DNA of 64,000 bases from Pseudomonas sp. B21_DOA (lineage in GTDB: Bacteria; Pseudomonadota; Gammaproteobacteria; Pseudomonadales; Pseudomonadaceae): contig CP086683.1 of NCBI GenBank assembly GCA_030544685.1, positions 806,001 to 870,000 of the forward strand, read 5' to 3'. Position numbers and translations under genes: made by a program. Position 1 is the stretch's first letter; each line of letters starts with the position of its first letter. The notes under the pieces are model-generated. The model was not told where the DNA came from, did no database searches, and saw only the letters and a program-made list of their open reading frames with translations. This document shows, one piece after another, positions 40,665-51,441 of the stretch.

Positions 40665-42226
40665 CTATTCGAGTACCACTTCGAGGTCGAGGTGGCACAG
40701 CCTGCGATAAATCTCTTCCTTGCTTTCACGTACGGCGTGGTTCTGCGGCAACAACTCGCAGCAACTGTGCAGCAGGTGCAGCACTTGCAATGCAAGATCG
40801 GGCTCCCAGGCGTGCAGGCCTGAGTCCTGTAATGTCTGATCGAGGGTTTCGAGCTGGTTCTTGGCCAGTTCGTATTTCTTGGCCAGGAAACACAGCCGCG
40901 CGAGGGTGAACTGCCAGAAGAAGCGTTCGCGGCCACCGTGGGCAGATTGCAGACCATGCTTGAGAATCTGCACGGCCGGCTTCAAACCTTCCTTGCGCAG
41001 GATCGGCTGGACTTCCTCGAGGGCTTTTTCCCACGCCGGCTGGGTTTCGACGTTCTCGCTTTCGACCTTGCGCGGCGCGCTGGCGCTTTGCAGGTGCGGC
41101 ATGACATTGGCGGCGATCCACGCCCGGGTGGACGGATCGGCAAACGGCGCGCCGTCATGGAAGCGCAACTCGATGATGCCCGGCAGGCGCTGAATCAAAA
41201 GCGCGAAGTGGATTTCCACTTCGCGCATTGCCAATTCGGCGTTGAGGTTCTGGAGACATTCCCAGACCATCCTCTGGCCATCGAACCAGAACGGCGCCTT
41301 CGCCAGGCTCGCCTCCAGTTCCACCAACAGGTCGGCGTATTTGCCCTGATCGAAACGGTCCTGATAGAGCTTGAGCTTTTCCAGCGGCAGGCCGCGCAGC
41401 ACGGTGATCTGCTCGGCGTTGCGCTCGGGCACCGCGTCGATGGTCATCCACAGCAGCGTGCGATTGAGGCGCAGAGCGCGCAAGTCGGTGGCCTTCTGTT
41501 TGAGCCACCAGGCACACAACGGCCGGGCGCTGTCCTGCTGGGCGCGCAGGGCTTTGTGCGCATCGCGTTCGTTGTCGATCGGCGCGCCAGGAGTGAGCAA
41601 CTGGGTCGCGGCCTGCTTGACTTGCGCCACCGCCGCGCCCACCACGCCGGGGCCGGCTGGTTGTCGGCGGCACGCTGGATCATGGTTTTCAGGCGGCGGG
41701 AGATCGGCAATAACAGCGGCGCGTCATCGCCCAGATGTGCAGTGCACGCTGCCTCAAGACCGGCCAAGTGCTCGGACAGCTGCCGGAACATCGGCAACTG
41801 CTCTTTGATCGCAATGTTTTCGGTGATGACCTGCTCGAGACGCGGCACCAGCCAGCCGATCGCGGCGGCACGGGTACGGGGTTTGAGCGGGTGGACGTCG
41901 GCCCAGTTGTTTTCCGACAGATGGTGCAGCAGACCGAGGCCGGCCAGCAGCCCGGGGAAGGATTCGCGCTGGTACAGCGACCAGGTCAGCCAGGCGCCGA
42001 CACGCAGATCCTTGGATTGGGTACGCAGCAGATTTTCGCTGTTTTCGCGGATTTTCAGCCAGTCGATCTGCCCGCTTTCGTGCATCGACGAAGCCTTGGC
42101 CAGCTCACTTTCCAGCGCCTCGAATTCGCTCGAGAAACGAACGTCTTCGCCCGCGAAATTCTCTTTGGAAACAGAGACTTTTGCGAGTTCGAGGTAATGG
42201 GCGGAAAGTTTGCTTGAGTAGGACAT
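40665..42226 (-). CDS. tssA: T6SS assembly protein TssA (one-base frameshift)
   Basis: A 520-residue TssA after adding one base to the short C-run at about 41647-41648, giving DNQPAPGVVGAAVAQVKQAA. The ImpA N-terminal domain (IRENSENLLRTQSKDLRVGA and WLTWSLYQRESFPGLLAGLG) is clear. The C-terminal portion (VWECLQNLNAELAMREVEIH and the DSGLHAWEPDLALQVLHLLH stretch) is the long VasJ-like version. TssA caps and organises the growing tail. It is the first gene of the cluster, as hsiA2 is in HSI-II. Confidence 0.9.
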
Positions 42227-42925
42227 CCATGGCCTTTATTAAGGATTACAGTCATGCGTGCGAATGGAGTTTCAGCAACGCGGGACAGTATCGAAGAGCA
42301 GTTCAGCGACTCATCCAATTGAGATGTGCTCTTTCAAGTGGGCGCATCGTAATCACTATGATGGCCACTAGCAAGCATCTGATTAAACAACAAGACGAAC
42401 TGTTCGTTGAGGTCTGTAGGAGATCGCCCTATATGTCGCAGGGGTTTCCCTGAGGCCGATTAATACACGACGAATTTTCCATGACCCTGTCAAACCCTTG
42501 ACCCAGAGCCCTGCGCCACGGCCGGGCGAGTTTACCTTACGCTCGTACCCCCAAGCGGCGTGCAGCATGCCAAATTCAAAAAAATAGAAGTAGGACACTT
42601 CCGAAAATGACTGGTTTGCTTCACAAAGTTCTCCGCGACAACGATCAACGCAAAAAGTGCCACTATAATGATGGCATTTCATATTTCTGAAACTTCCGAA
42701 ATTCTTCAAACATTGCAAACTCGATAGTTATCGAAGCACCTGCCTACGGACACTTCGTTCATTCCGGACGACACTTTCACACCCGGAATACTCTGACAAA
42801 TGTCAGGGATACTTCTTACATCAATAATTTTGCTGCGCCGCTAGCTTGCTCTGGCAACTTTTCATGCGCGGCGATCAGGGAGGAACGGCATCGCGCTCTG
42901 ACTCACTTTGCTTAAGGACAAGCCC
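42227..42925. promoter_or_regulatory. Divergent 0.7-kb control region between tssA and the second vgrG
   Basis: No convincing gene. Two sigma-54-like sites are visible, both imperfect. On the minus strand, TGGCACTTTTTGC (complement of 42650-42662) has perfect half-sites but is two bases too short between them, inside a T-run that may be miscounted. On the plus strand, TGGCAACTTTTCATGC (42852-42867) is one base too long. Each faces the proper gene. Since an Sfa-type activator is encoded here, RpoN control is expected, but neither site is proven. Confidence 0.4.
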
Positions 42926-44949
42926 ATGTTCGGCAAAGGCCACTGCGCGCCATTCTCACTGCACATCCCGGCCATTCGTCACGACTTCAAGGTGCTCGCG
43001 TTCACTGGCACCGAAGCGATCAGTCAGCTGTACGCATTTCGCCTTGAGCTGGTGAGCGAGCACGCGGATATCGATCTGGAAAGCTTGCTCAGCCAACCTG
43101 CGTTTCTGCAGTTCGGATCACCGGGCGAAGGCATTCACGGGCGGATCGAAAATGTCATCCTCGGCGAATCCGGAAAGCGTTTGACCCGTTATGAGCTGAC
43201 ACTGGTACCGGCGCTGCATTATCTGCAACTGAGTTACGACCGGCGGATTTTCCAGCAGCTGACAGTGCCGCAGATCATCGCGCAAGTCCTCAAAGGTCAT
43301 GGCATCCAGGCCGATGACTTCACGTTCAATGTCGCCGCCGGTGAGCCTCGCGAGTACTGCACGCAGTACGGCGAAAGCGACTTTTTGTTCATCCAGCGCC
43401 TGTGCGCCGAAGAGGGTATTGCCTGGCACCATCAGCATTCGCTCGACAGGCATTTACTGGTGTTCAGCGACAGCCCGGTGTTCGCACGCAAATTGGGTAC
43501 GACAGCCTTTCGGGTGGATAGCGGCATGGTCGCCGAACACCCGGTGGTCAACCACCTGACGATGGGCTTCAACACGCGCACCAGCACCGTCACCCGCCGC
43601 GACTATGACCTCAAGCGCCCAAGCATACTGCTGGAAAGCCGCTTCACCGCAGAATTCACGCCGGCTCTGGAAGACTATCGCTATCCACTGTTGATGAAGT
43701 CCGAGAAGCACGGCAAACAGCTGGCGCGTCAGGCCTTGGAGCGCCATCGCAGCGACTACCAATGGATTGAAGGCAAAAGCAAACAGCCGATTCTGCGCAG
43801 CGGTCATCTGTTCGAGCTGAGCGAACATCCCAGGGCCGACTGTAACGAGTTGTGGCTGCTGGTCAGTCTTACTCACGAAGGCAGGGAACCGGCGGTTCTC
43901 GAAGAGGCTTTCAGCAGCGAGGCGAAACCGGCCGATGGTTTTTCCCAAGGCTATCGCAATACCTTCAGGGCCATTCCCGCAGAGGTGGTTTACCGTCCGC
44001 CTTTGCCCGCGCCAAGACCCTTGCTGGTCTGCCAGACCGCGCGCGTGACGGGGCCAGCAGGAGAAGAGATCTTCTGCGATGAGTACGGCAGGGTTCGTGT
44101 CGAGTTTCCCTGGGATCGCGCTGAACGCAACAGCGAAAAAGCAGCTGCTGGTTACGCGTAGCTACCAGTTGGGCAGGTGACGGATTCGGTGCGGTGACCA
44201 TTCCCCGGGTCGACATGGAAGTGGTTGTGACCTTCCAGGAAGGCGACCCGGACCAACCGCTGATTACCGGCTGCGTCGCCAACAAGGTCAATGCCGTCGC
44301 TCCTCCTTTGCCGGCGAGTAAAACCCGCACGGTATTACGCAGCCAGAGCTCACCGCGCAATGGCGGCTACAACGAACTGTCGATCGAGGATCGCGCCGGG
44401 CAGGAGAAGATCTACCTGCGCGCGCAGCGCGACCTCGAGCAACTGATCCTCAACGACAGCCGCAGACTGATCGCTCGCGACCGCCATGAGCATGTCGGCA
44501 ATGACAGCACCAGTCTCATCGAGGGCAGGGATTCGCGCACTCATCGAGGACTGCGCAGCACCGTGATCAACGCCGATGACCTGTTGCAGGTCAGCGGTAC
44601 CAGCAGCCAGACCTTGGGCGCTCTGGTAATCCAGGCCGGCCAGCAGGCGCATGTCACGGCAAGCAACGTGGTGATCGATGCTGGCATGAGCCTGACGCTG
44701 TCAGCGGGCGGTCATCACATCGTGATCAATGCCGGCGGGATTTTCAGCAGCGTGCCCATCGTTCAGGGCGGCGCGCCACTGCCGGGTCTCGCACCGCTAC
44801 AACCGCTGCAAGTTGAGGCCGGCCTGCCAGCTGCGATCAACGCCACGCCGCTGTCGATCGTCAACAGTGCCCGCCAGCAGGCAGCGGATTTTTGCCCGCT
44901 GTGCGAAGCCTGCGCAGCGGGTCAATGCGAGCTGGGAGAAGTCGCATGA
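42926..44949 (+). CDS. vgrG: T6SS spike protein VgrG (second copy, one-base frameshift)
   Basis: A 674-residue VgrG after adding one A to the run 44136-44140, restoring SEKSSCWLRVATSWAGDGFG. It starts at ATG 42926, with AAGGA at the right distance, rather than at TTG 42908. The gp27-like part (FTGTEAISQLYAFRLELVSE) and the beta-helix entry (MTIPRVDMEVVVTFQEGDPD) are clear. The C-terminus is unusual: ADFCPLCEACAAGQCELGEV has four clustered cysteines that could bind metal or a partner. The stop overlaps the DUF4123 start. It probably loads the lipase effector downstream. Confidence 0.92.
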
Positions 44950-45794
44950 GCCCGGTCGAACAATGGTTGCACGCTCAGTCCCGCGCCGGCTGCGATCTGT
45001 ATTTGATGCTCGACACCGACGGCCACAGCGCAGAGCACGCTGCGTTGACCCGCGACCTCGGCACCGAGCAGTTTCGCCCGCTCTACACCGGCACGGCGGC
45101 CGAGTCGCTGGTGTCGACCGGCCCGCTGCTGTTGCAGATCGATATGGCGCAGCATCCCGCGATCCAGACATTGCTCGCCACGCCCGAGCGCAATTGGGGC
45201 TGGCTGGCCAGTGCCCGTCACGTCGAACTTGACACGCTGGCGGCGCATTGGCGCGAGCGCCTGATAACCGGCGAACGTCCAAATCAGGCGGTGTACCGCG
45301 TGCATGACAACCGGGTTCTGGGACGTGCGCTGGCGCACCTGCAACCCGAGCACCGCGCCGCGTTTCTCGGGCCATTCAACAGCGTCTGCTATTGGCACGT
45401 AGAACGATGGAACGCCATCGACAACCCGGACCCCGGCTACCACCCGCTGCCGATGGACCCGCCTTGGCTGCACACGCCGACCCCGGAGCTGATCTACGCC
45501 AACGTGCTGTTCGACAACACCCGCCGTTACCTGGTCGGCGAACACACCGAAGCAATGGCCGAGCTGGCCGAACAGCTTGACGTCGATGAGTGGCTGTGGG
45601 GCCTGATTCAACTGACGCACTTGTGGGGCTGGCAACAACCGGAGCAAGTGCATTTCTTGCTGACCCGCAGTTTGCAGATACCGGGATATCGGCCAGGCAA
45701 ATCATGGCTGCCCAAACCCGGTGAAGATCCGGCGATGCATTTTGAGCGGGTATATCAGGAAGCGTTGTATTGGCAGGGAGAGGTAGGTCGATGA
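44946..45794 (+). CDS. DUF4123 effector chaperone (Tap/TEC family)
   Basis: A 282-residue protein. It starts at ATG 44946, overlapping the vgrG stop (ATGA). The DUF4123 region covers the first 130 residues (CDLYLMLDTDGHSAEHAAL; FRPLYTGTAAESLVSTGPLL; NWGWLASARHVELDTLAAHW; FLGPFNSVCYWHVERWN), with a helical C-terminal lobe. Such chaperones load a specific effector onto VgrG and are not secreted themselves. Here the likely cargo is the lipase two genes downstream. It overlaps the next gene by four bases. Confidence 0.88.
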   Translation: MSPVEQWLHAQSRAGCDLYLMLDTDGHSAEHAALTRDLGTEQFRPLYTGTAAESLVSTGPLLLQIDMAQHPAIQTLLATPERNWGWLASARHVELDTLAAHWRERLITGERPNQAVYRVHDNRVLGRALAHLQPEHRAAFLGPFNSVCYWHVERWNAIDNPDPGYHPLPMDPPWLHTPTPELIYANVLFDNTRRYLVGEHTEAMAELAEQLDVDEWLWGLIQLTHLWGWQQPEQVHFLLTRSLQIPGYRPGKSWLPKPGEDPAMHFERVYQEALYWQGEVGR

Positions 45795-46581
45795 GGAACT
45801 TGAAACGAGGGTTGCTGCTGAGTGGTTGCCTGGGATTGCTGGTGGGTTGTACGACGGTGAAGACCCCGAACACCTTTACGTTTGTTCCGGACTTTCCACC
45901 TGGATTCAAATATGAGCTGAAGGCTATCTACCTGCCCGCAGCGGGTGAAACCTGCCGCGTGCCAGGAAAGCCGGATTTCTGGGTGAGCTTCAATAAACCC
46001 ACCATGGAATATGTAAACACTGCGGAAATCGAGTTGTACAAAACCATCAGCGATTGTCCGTTGGCGCTCAACAAAGTGGAAATCAAGGTCATCGGCTTTT
46101 ATGGAAAAGGCCGAAGCAACTTCAGCATGGACTACGCCTCGATTTTCGTGCGTCCAGAGTTGCTGAAACGAATAAAGGGCACATTCAACGAGGACGGCCT
46201 GGGTGAGTTTACAGGCGAATGCATGTGGTTTTTTCGGACAGTCAGCCCCAAGCGTAACCTAATAAAAATGTTGAGATGTAAAGGAATGGATCAAGAAGGA
46301 AATGTAGCCCGGAGCCGCCCTCATGGCGCGTACACACTGGATCAACTCCCAGGAAAAACCGTGAGGTTGAAAATAAACCTAGCGAATGAAGAGCAACCTG
46401 GTTGGGGGGACACTTGGGTCCAGGTTCCTGGTGGCTGGAAGCGCTGTATGGGGAAGGCTATGAGGACCAGCGTGGTTATTGCAATGGAAATTATGAAGAC
46501 TTCAGCACCTTCAGAATGGTGGATGGACGGATTTGCACCATCTATCCAAGTTGCAACGAAAACACGGACGAGACTCCATGA
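45791..46581 (+). CDS. Lipoprotein, probable immunity to the lipase effector (one-base frameshift)
   Basis: A 263-residue protein with a lipoprotein signal (RGLLLSGCLGLLVGC). The mature part begins TTVKTPNTFTFVPDFPPGFK and contains FYGKGRSNFSMDYASIFVRP. The frame breaks at the G-run 46450-46453; one added base gives RCMGEGYEDQRGYCNGNYED and a TGA that overlaps the lipase ATG. Immunity proteins to T6SS phospholipases are often periplasmic lipoproteins, so this is the prime candidate. It precedes rather than follows the effector, which is less common. Confidence 0.68.
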
Positions 46582-48900
46582 ACGCTGAATCCTTACCGAC
46601 AAGCGTTACCACCTTCATGCAAGGTGATATCCACGCCTGCCCGATGCGCGGGCATTCGACCAGTTTTCAATTGGTGAATGAGTTCGGAGATGGCACACCC
46701 TACGCCGGCTTGGCATATGAGATCACCGACTACGAAGATACCGTTCATACTGGAAAACTGGATGCGAAAGGCTGGGCAAAGGTAAACAACCACCATTGTG
46801 GCCCGGTAGTGCTCAAGCTGAATAAGCCTTTTCAAGGAGCAGAAGCGCTGTATCGAGACTTGAGAAAAAGACTGGACTACCCCTTCCCATCACCGAACTC
46901 CAAGTCCGCGCCGAAAAAACCCGCTTCTTCCACAAAACAGGCACTCGCACCCAGGCAAACCCCGCCAGGGACCTGCCCGAAACCGACGCGTACTGTCAGG
47001 TCGAAGTCAGTGAACTGGTAAAGCACATCGCCCACCTGCCACCACTGGTTGCTCGTCGCGACCCTCCGAAGAGGGCGGCGCACAAGCTCATGCGATCGGC
47101 GGCGAAGTCCAGAGACTTCACGCTCGTCGATAAAACTTCTGCGGATGGCGGACTGCACACAATCTTGAGTGCGGCGGAGATGGCCACCGTCGAACTGGGG
47201 TTTTCCCCGCCGCCGCCCAAGGGCGTCGCACTGCTGCCGAACAAACACCATGTGCTGGAAGTACGGCCGATGAGAGCGCTACGGCCAATGCTGTCGACAG
47301 GCGAAGCGTTCTGCGCGCTTAACCTTTATCAGCTGTCGGTGATGGCGACGCTGAGCTACACCGATTTCGGACAGGAACCCAACACTCAACCGGTGCAGAC
47401 CGACACGGTAAGCTTTCCGCTACAGCCCAGCAGCGGCAACTGGTTCGGCCACGCGCTACCGCAGTTCGACGAGTTGTGGAAGGTCGATGACTCGCAAACG
47501 CAGAAATACTACCCACTGTACGAAGACGTGCCGTATTCGAAACGCTTGGAAGTGGTGCCGTTCGACCCGAACCTTTACCCCGAAGTGAATGACCCCGCGT
47601 TGGGCGACGAACAAGAACACCCGGCCAAGTTGCACTGTCTCGATGACCGTAACAAAGACAACAGTACTGATACCCAAGCTTTCATCTGCCACCACGACGA
47701 GTTGATCCTGATCAGCGTGCGAGGTACCAGTGAGATCTGGCCCGACGGCCGGCGTGACGGGGATGCCTATCAGGTTCCCTTTGCCGAAGGCGAAGGCAAA
47801 GTGCACCGCGGTTTCTACGGTGGCGCTTTGGCGGCTTATCCATTCATCGTGACTTATCTGGAAAAATTCTACAGCGGGCAAAAGCTGCTGATCACGGGTC
47901 ACAGTCTGGGCGGTGCAGTTGCACTGATCCTGTCCGAGATGCTGAGACGCAACCTGGAGTTCTCCCCGCAAATCGTGCTCTACACCTACGGCGCCCCCGC
48001 GCCGGCGACACTACCTTCATCGAAAGCGCCAGATCGCTGGTGCATCACCGCATCGTCAATCAGAACGATCCGAGCGTGCCGGCGACCTGGATGAACACCT
48101 TTGCCAAGCCTGGGCCGATGTACGCAACCAACGCCGTGGTGCTGGGCTTCAACCCGGTCGCCGGCCTCGGCCTGCTGATCTGGGGAATCATCAATTTCTT
48201 TGGCGACGACTATGGGCATCACGGTGCTTTGCGCCATTTCATGCCCGTTGAGTTCGACAAGGACCACCGATCCTCCCTTCTCTGGGAGCCGGGTTGCAGC
48301 ACGATCGTCGATCACGGCTGCGCCAAGGCCCTGCGCGCTACCAACGGCTTGCCCGAACGCGGATCGTTTCTACGGCAGTTGTTCGACCGGGGTCACCACT
48401 CAATGGTCGGCAGCTACATCCCCGGCTGCTGGGCCAGCTTGCGCCGTTGGCAGGAAGCACTGCAGCGCAAGCGTTCGCTGGTGACCAATCGCGAATACGA
48501 GTGGATCAGCAGCGCCCTGGAGAATATTCAGCAACAGCTGCGGGCCGTTAAGCGCGATCTGCAAAACAACCACCGTTCTTACGTGCGAGAGCAGGAGCGC
48601 GCGCACAAGACGCTGATGCTCAATCAGGAAATAGACAAGATCAGCATGACCAAGGCCCGCCTGACAGCGCTGCGCAGTCAACGGGTCACCGAGGTCGACG
48701 TTTACGGCAGCTATGCCGACCAGCCCGAATGGGTCGAGGAAAGTCTGCTGCGCTGGAACGCCCACCCTGAAAAGCTGGTTCAGGAGCAACTGGCGATGAT
48801 TCCGCCAGCCGCTGAAGACCACGACGCCGCTATCGCCGCGATGACCGGTGGGCATGCGGTTGGCGCGCCGTTTCAGCTGGATATTGATTCGATTGTGTAG
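46578..48900 (+). CDS. T6SS class-3 lipase effector, Tle type (two frameshifts)
   Basis: A 774-residue protein after repair at 46880-46883 (giving YPLPITELQVRAEKTRFF) and 47994-47998 (giving YGAPRAGDTTFIESARSLVH). The lipase core has HHDELILISVRGTSEIW and HRGFYGGALAAYPF, then the nucleophile elbow LLITGHSLGGAVALILSEML, followed by YGAPRAGD, as in class-3 lipases. The N-terminal 200 residues (MQGDIHACPMRGHSTSFQLV) look like a delivery domain. A hydrophobic patch (GLGLLIWGIINFFG) and a long coiled coil near 550-640 (EYEWISSALENIQQQLRAVK) follow. The Lipase_3 core would place it near Tle2/TseL. No signal peptide. Confidence 0.82.
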
Positions 48901-48983
48901 CGCCTGAACAACGGGCGGGCAAAATATGGCTGTGCCAGAATCCAACGCTCGAAAATGCGATCACTCTACAGGAGCTTCATTTC

Positions 48984-49340
48984 ATGGAACTGAAACCACT
49001 GTTTTTCGCCGCGCTCATGTGGCTGCCCATCACCCATGCGTCAGCGGAAACCCCACCATTGGACGGCCATTACTACCTGACCGGCGCAATGGAAATGGGC
49101 GCCGAGTTGCTGTTGCGAAAGGACGGCACCTTTGATGCCGGTGTGGCCTATGGCAGCGCCGACGGCTTTGCCAAAGGCACCTGGAAGGTGGAAAACCAGA
49201 CAGTGGTGCTGAAGAGCAAAACCAAGCCTGCCTCCAACAGCGATCTGGGCGGGCTGTTCCAGGACCTGCAATTGGCGATCGAGCCAAACTGCCTGGCCGT
49301 GGATTTCGGCAACGGCAAGGCTTGCTTCCGACGCCAGTAA
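48984..49340 (+). CDS. Small exported hypothetical protein
   Basis: A 118-residue protein with a signal peptide (LFFAALMWLPITHASA) and a beta-rich mature part (YYLTGAMEMGAELLLRKDG; GTWKVENQTVVLKSK; two cysteines). It resembles small lipocalin-like or META-like periplasmic proteins. It has its own RBS (AGGAG, nine bases before the ATG) and comes 83 bases after the lipase. It may be a second immunity protein or an unrelated gene bordering the T6SS island. It ends 17 bases before a strong terminator. Confidence 0.65.
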   Translation: MELKPLFFAALMWLPITHASAETPPLDGHYYLTGAMEMGAELLLRKDGTFDAGVAYGSADGFAKGTWKVENQTVVLKSKTKPASNSDLGGLFQDLQLAIEPNCLAVDFGNGKACFRRQ

Positions 49341-49356
49341 GCCAAGAGGCAGCCAC

Positions 49357-49396
49357 AAAAAATGGGCACCCGACCGCAATCGGTGTGCCCATTTTT
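49357..49396. terminator. Bidirectional intrinsic terminator
   Basis: Stem with AAAATGGGCAC on the left and GTGCCCATTTT on the right, with CCGA/TCGG extending the inner stem around a short loop. A-tracts and T-tracts on both sides let it terminate the lipase operon on the plus strand and the HU gene on the minus strand. Confidence 0.85.
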
Positions 49397-49437
49397 CATT
49401 TGCAGTTCTCCCCGTTATTCAGGGGAGCACGCCGCCA

Positions 49438-49713
49438 TCAAGGATTGACGCTGTCTTTCAACGACTTGCCTGGCTTGAACGCCACGGTGTTGCTGGCCTT
49501 GATTTTGACCGGTTCGCCGGTCTGCGGGTTTTTGCCGGTGCGGGCGCCGCGGTGGCGTTGCAGGAAGGTGCCGAAGCCGACCAGCGTCACGCTGTCCTTG
49601 CGGTGCAGGGCGCCGGTGATTTCTTCGAGGACGGCGTTCAGGACGCGGTTGGCCTGTTCTTTGGTCAAGTCTGCCTTTTCGGCGATTGCAGCGGCGAGTT
49701 CTGGTTTACGCAT
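49438..49713 (-). CDS. hupB: DNA-binding protein HU-family
   Basis: A 91-residue HU/IHF-type histone-like protein: helices MRKPELAAAIAEKADLTKEQ and VLNAVLEEITGALHR, then the beta-arm with VTLVGFGTFLQRHRGARTGK and the NPQTGEPVKI turn. HU bends and compacts DNA. It matches the HU gene next to the rubredoxin reductase in P. aeruginosa (PA5348 by memory) and marks the return to conserved chromosome after the T6SS island. The symbol is tentative because Pseudomonas has several HU paralogues. Confidence 0.92.
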   Translation of the reverse strand: MRKPELAAAIAEKADLTKEQANRVLNAVLEEITGALHRKDSVTLVGFGTFLQRHRGARTGKNPQTGEPVKIKASNTVAFKPGKSLKDSVNP

Positions 49714-49903
49714 TAGTGAAGCCCCTTTGACGGTTTTTTGTTGTTATGTCCGTGCTGTTCTCGTTGGAACAGCGCCCGACGCGCCGCAGGCTCTACTCTG
49801 CGGCAGACGGGAGTGAGAATGGCACGCCGCCAGCGGCGGCGCCAGTCTCCCCACGACCTTTGTCGGGGCAAAAGAGCGGTGTTTACGACAGAACGACCGG
49901 CAT

Positions 49904-51052
49904 TTACGCCAGCAGCGGCGGCAGCTGTTTGTTCAGGGCCAGTTTTTCCATGACCGCCCCGCCGGTCAGGGCGTAACCGAGCAAATGACCGTCGGCACTG
50001 TGGCACAGCGCTTTGATATCGGCGCCCTGTCCTTCCACGCTCCAGACACCTTCGCTGCCGCGCGGCGGCGGCGACACCACCAGCGGGCACACCGGGGTTT
50101 TCACGGTGATCGGCATCGGCCCGTAGCTGACCGCGGTCGGGTTTCCGGCGAGGGTTTGCGCCAACGCGCGCGCGCAACTCATCAGCGGCATAACGTAGAG
50201 CAGATTGAGCCCGTCGACTTCAGCGCAATCGCCCAGGGCGTAGATATTGGCGTGGGAGGTTTTCAGGTAACGATCGACCATCACGCCGCGATTGACCTGC
50301 ACGCCGGCAGCCGCCGCCAGATCGATGCGTGGGCGCAGGCCGATCGCCGAGACCACGACATCGCAAGGGATGACCTCACCGTCGGACAGGTGCGCTTCGA
50401 GGCCATCGGCGACTTTCTCCAGCCGGGTCAACACCGGGCCGAGGTGAAACTTCGCCCCGATACTTTCCAGCCCGGCCTGCACGGCCGCCGCAGCGGCAGG
50501 ATGCAAGAGCATCGGCATGACCTGTTCGCACGGCGCGACCAGTTGCACTTCGTAGCCGCCGAGAATCAGGTCATTGGCGAATTCGCAGCCGATCAACCCG
50601 GCGCCGAGCAACAACACCCGACGCTTGCCCGCCGCCGCGGCACGGAAGCGCGCGTAGTCTTCGAGATCGTTGATCGGGAATACCAGTTCCGCGCCGTCGC
50701 CTTCGATCGGCACGCGCACGGTTTCCGCGCCCCAGGCCAGAATCAGGTCGCGATAGGGCACGGCTTCTTCACCGATCCACAAGCGTTTGTGGCCGGCGTC
50801 GATACCGCTGATGCGCGTGTGGGTGCGCACCTCGGCTTTCAACTGCTCGGCCATGGCGCCGGGTTCGGCCATGCTCAGGCCATCGGCGTCCTTGTGCTTG
50901 CCGAAACCGGTGGAGAGCATCGGCTTGGAGTAAGAGCGGCCGTCGTCGGCGGTGATCAGCAGTAGCGGGGTTTCGCTGTCGAGCTTGCGAAACTCGCGGG
51001 CCAGGTTGTAGCCCGCAAGCCCGGTGCCGATGATGACGACTGGTGCGCTCAT
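49904..51052 (-). CDS. Rubredoxin-NAD(+) reductase
   Basis: A 382-residue FAD/NAD(P)-dependent oxidoreductase. It has the FAD dinucleotide motif [18 protein letters not shown], the NAD-binding [20 protein letters not shown] and the second FAD contact [14 protein letters not shown]. It passes electrons from NADH to the rubredoxin encoded just upstream, feeding oxygenases or protecting against oxidative stress. The start is about 20 bases after the rubredoxin stop, so the two are an operon. Intact frame. Confidence 0.93.
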   Translation of the reverse strand: MSAPVVIIGTGLAGYNLAREFRKLDSETPLLLITADDGRSYSKPMLSTGFGKHKDADGLSMAEPGAMAEQLKAEVRTHTRISGIDAGHKRLWIGEEAVPYRDLILAWGAETVRVPIEGDGAELVFPINDLEDYARFRAAAAGKRRVLLLGAGLIGCEFANDLILGGYEVQLVAPCEQVMPMLLHPAAAAAVQAGLESIGAKFHLGPVLTRLEKVADGLEAHLSDGEVIPCDVVVSAIGLRPRIDLAAAAGVQVNRGVMVDRYLKTSHANIYALGDCAEVDGLNLLYVMPLMSCARALAQTLAGNPTAVSYGPMPITVKTPVCPLVVSPPPRGSEGVWSVEGQGADIKALCHSADGHLLGYALTGGAVMEKLALNKQLPPLLA

Positions 51053-51072
51053 GCCTTACTCCTCTGATTTGC

Positions 51073-51240
51073 TTAGTTGATTTCGATCATTTCGAAGTCC
51101 ATCTTGCCGACGCCGCAGTCGGGGCACAGCCAGTCTGCCGGAACGTCTTCCCAGCGGGTGCCCGGCGCGATGCCGTCATCCGGCCAGCCGTCGGCTTCGT
51201 TATAGATCAGGCCACAGACGATACATTGCCACTTCTTCAT
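51073..51240 (-). CDS. rubA: Rubredoxin
   Basis: A 55-residue rubredoxin. The iron is bound by [19 protein letters not shown] near the N-terminus and [17 protein letters not shown] near the end, i.e. two CxxCG motifs. Aromatics at the usual places (W4, Y13, W19) support the fold. It transfers electrons with the reductase encoded downstream. P. aeruginosa has two rubA genes in tandem here; only one is seen in this window. Confidence 0.95.
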   Translation of the reverse strand: MKKWQCIVCGLIYNEADGWPDDGIAPGTRWEDVPADWLCPDCGVGKMDFEMIEIN

Positions 51241-51441
51241 TCAGGTACTTCCTCAGGGTTCAGGCGTAGTGCCGGCGCGGACGGTCGATGGGTGCTGCGC
51301 TGCCATCCGGCTCAGGGCGTTTTGTACTGAGGGTGCCGGGCAGATGCAAGCCTGTTCGGCGCAACGGCGGCCGGCGCCGCTCGATCTTGTCGCCCGCCAT
51401 GGTAAGCTCGCCGCCTCATTTGCGGCCAATAATGACTCATT

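Noticed and set aside
42383..42718. A 111-codon minus-strand frame upstream of tssA
   Set aside because: No ribosome-binding site and no recognisable motif; it lies in the likely promoter region.
44892..45794. An earlier start for the DUF4123 gene at 44892
   Set aside because: It would overlap vgrG by 58 bases and add an arginine-rich, non-family extension; ATG 44946 gives the usual four-base overlap.
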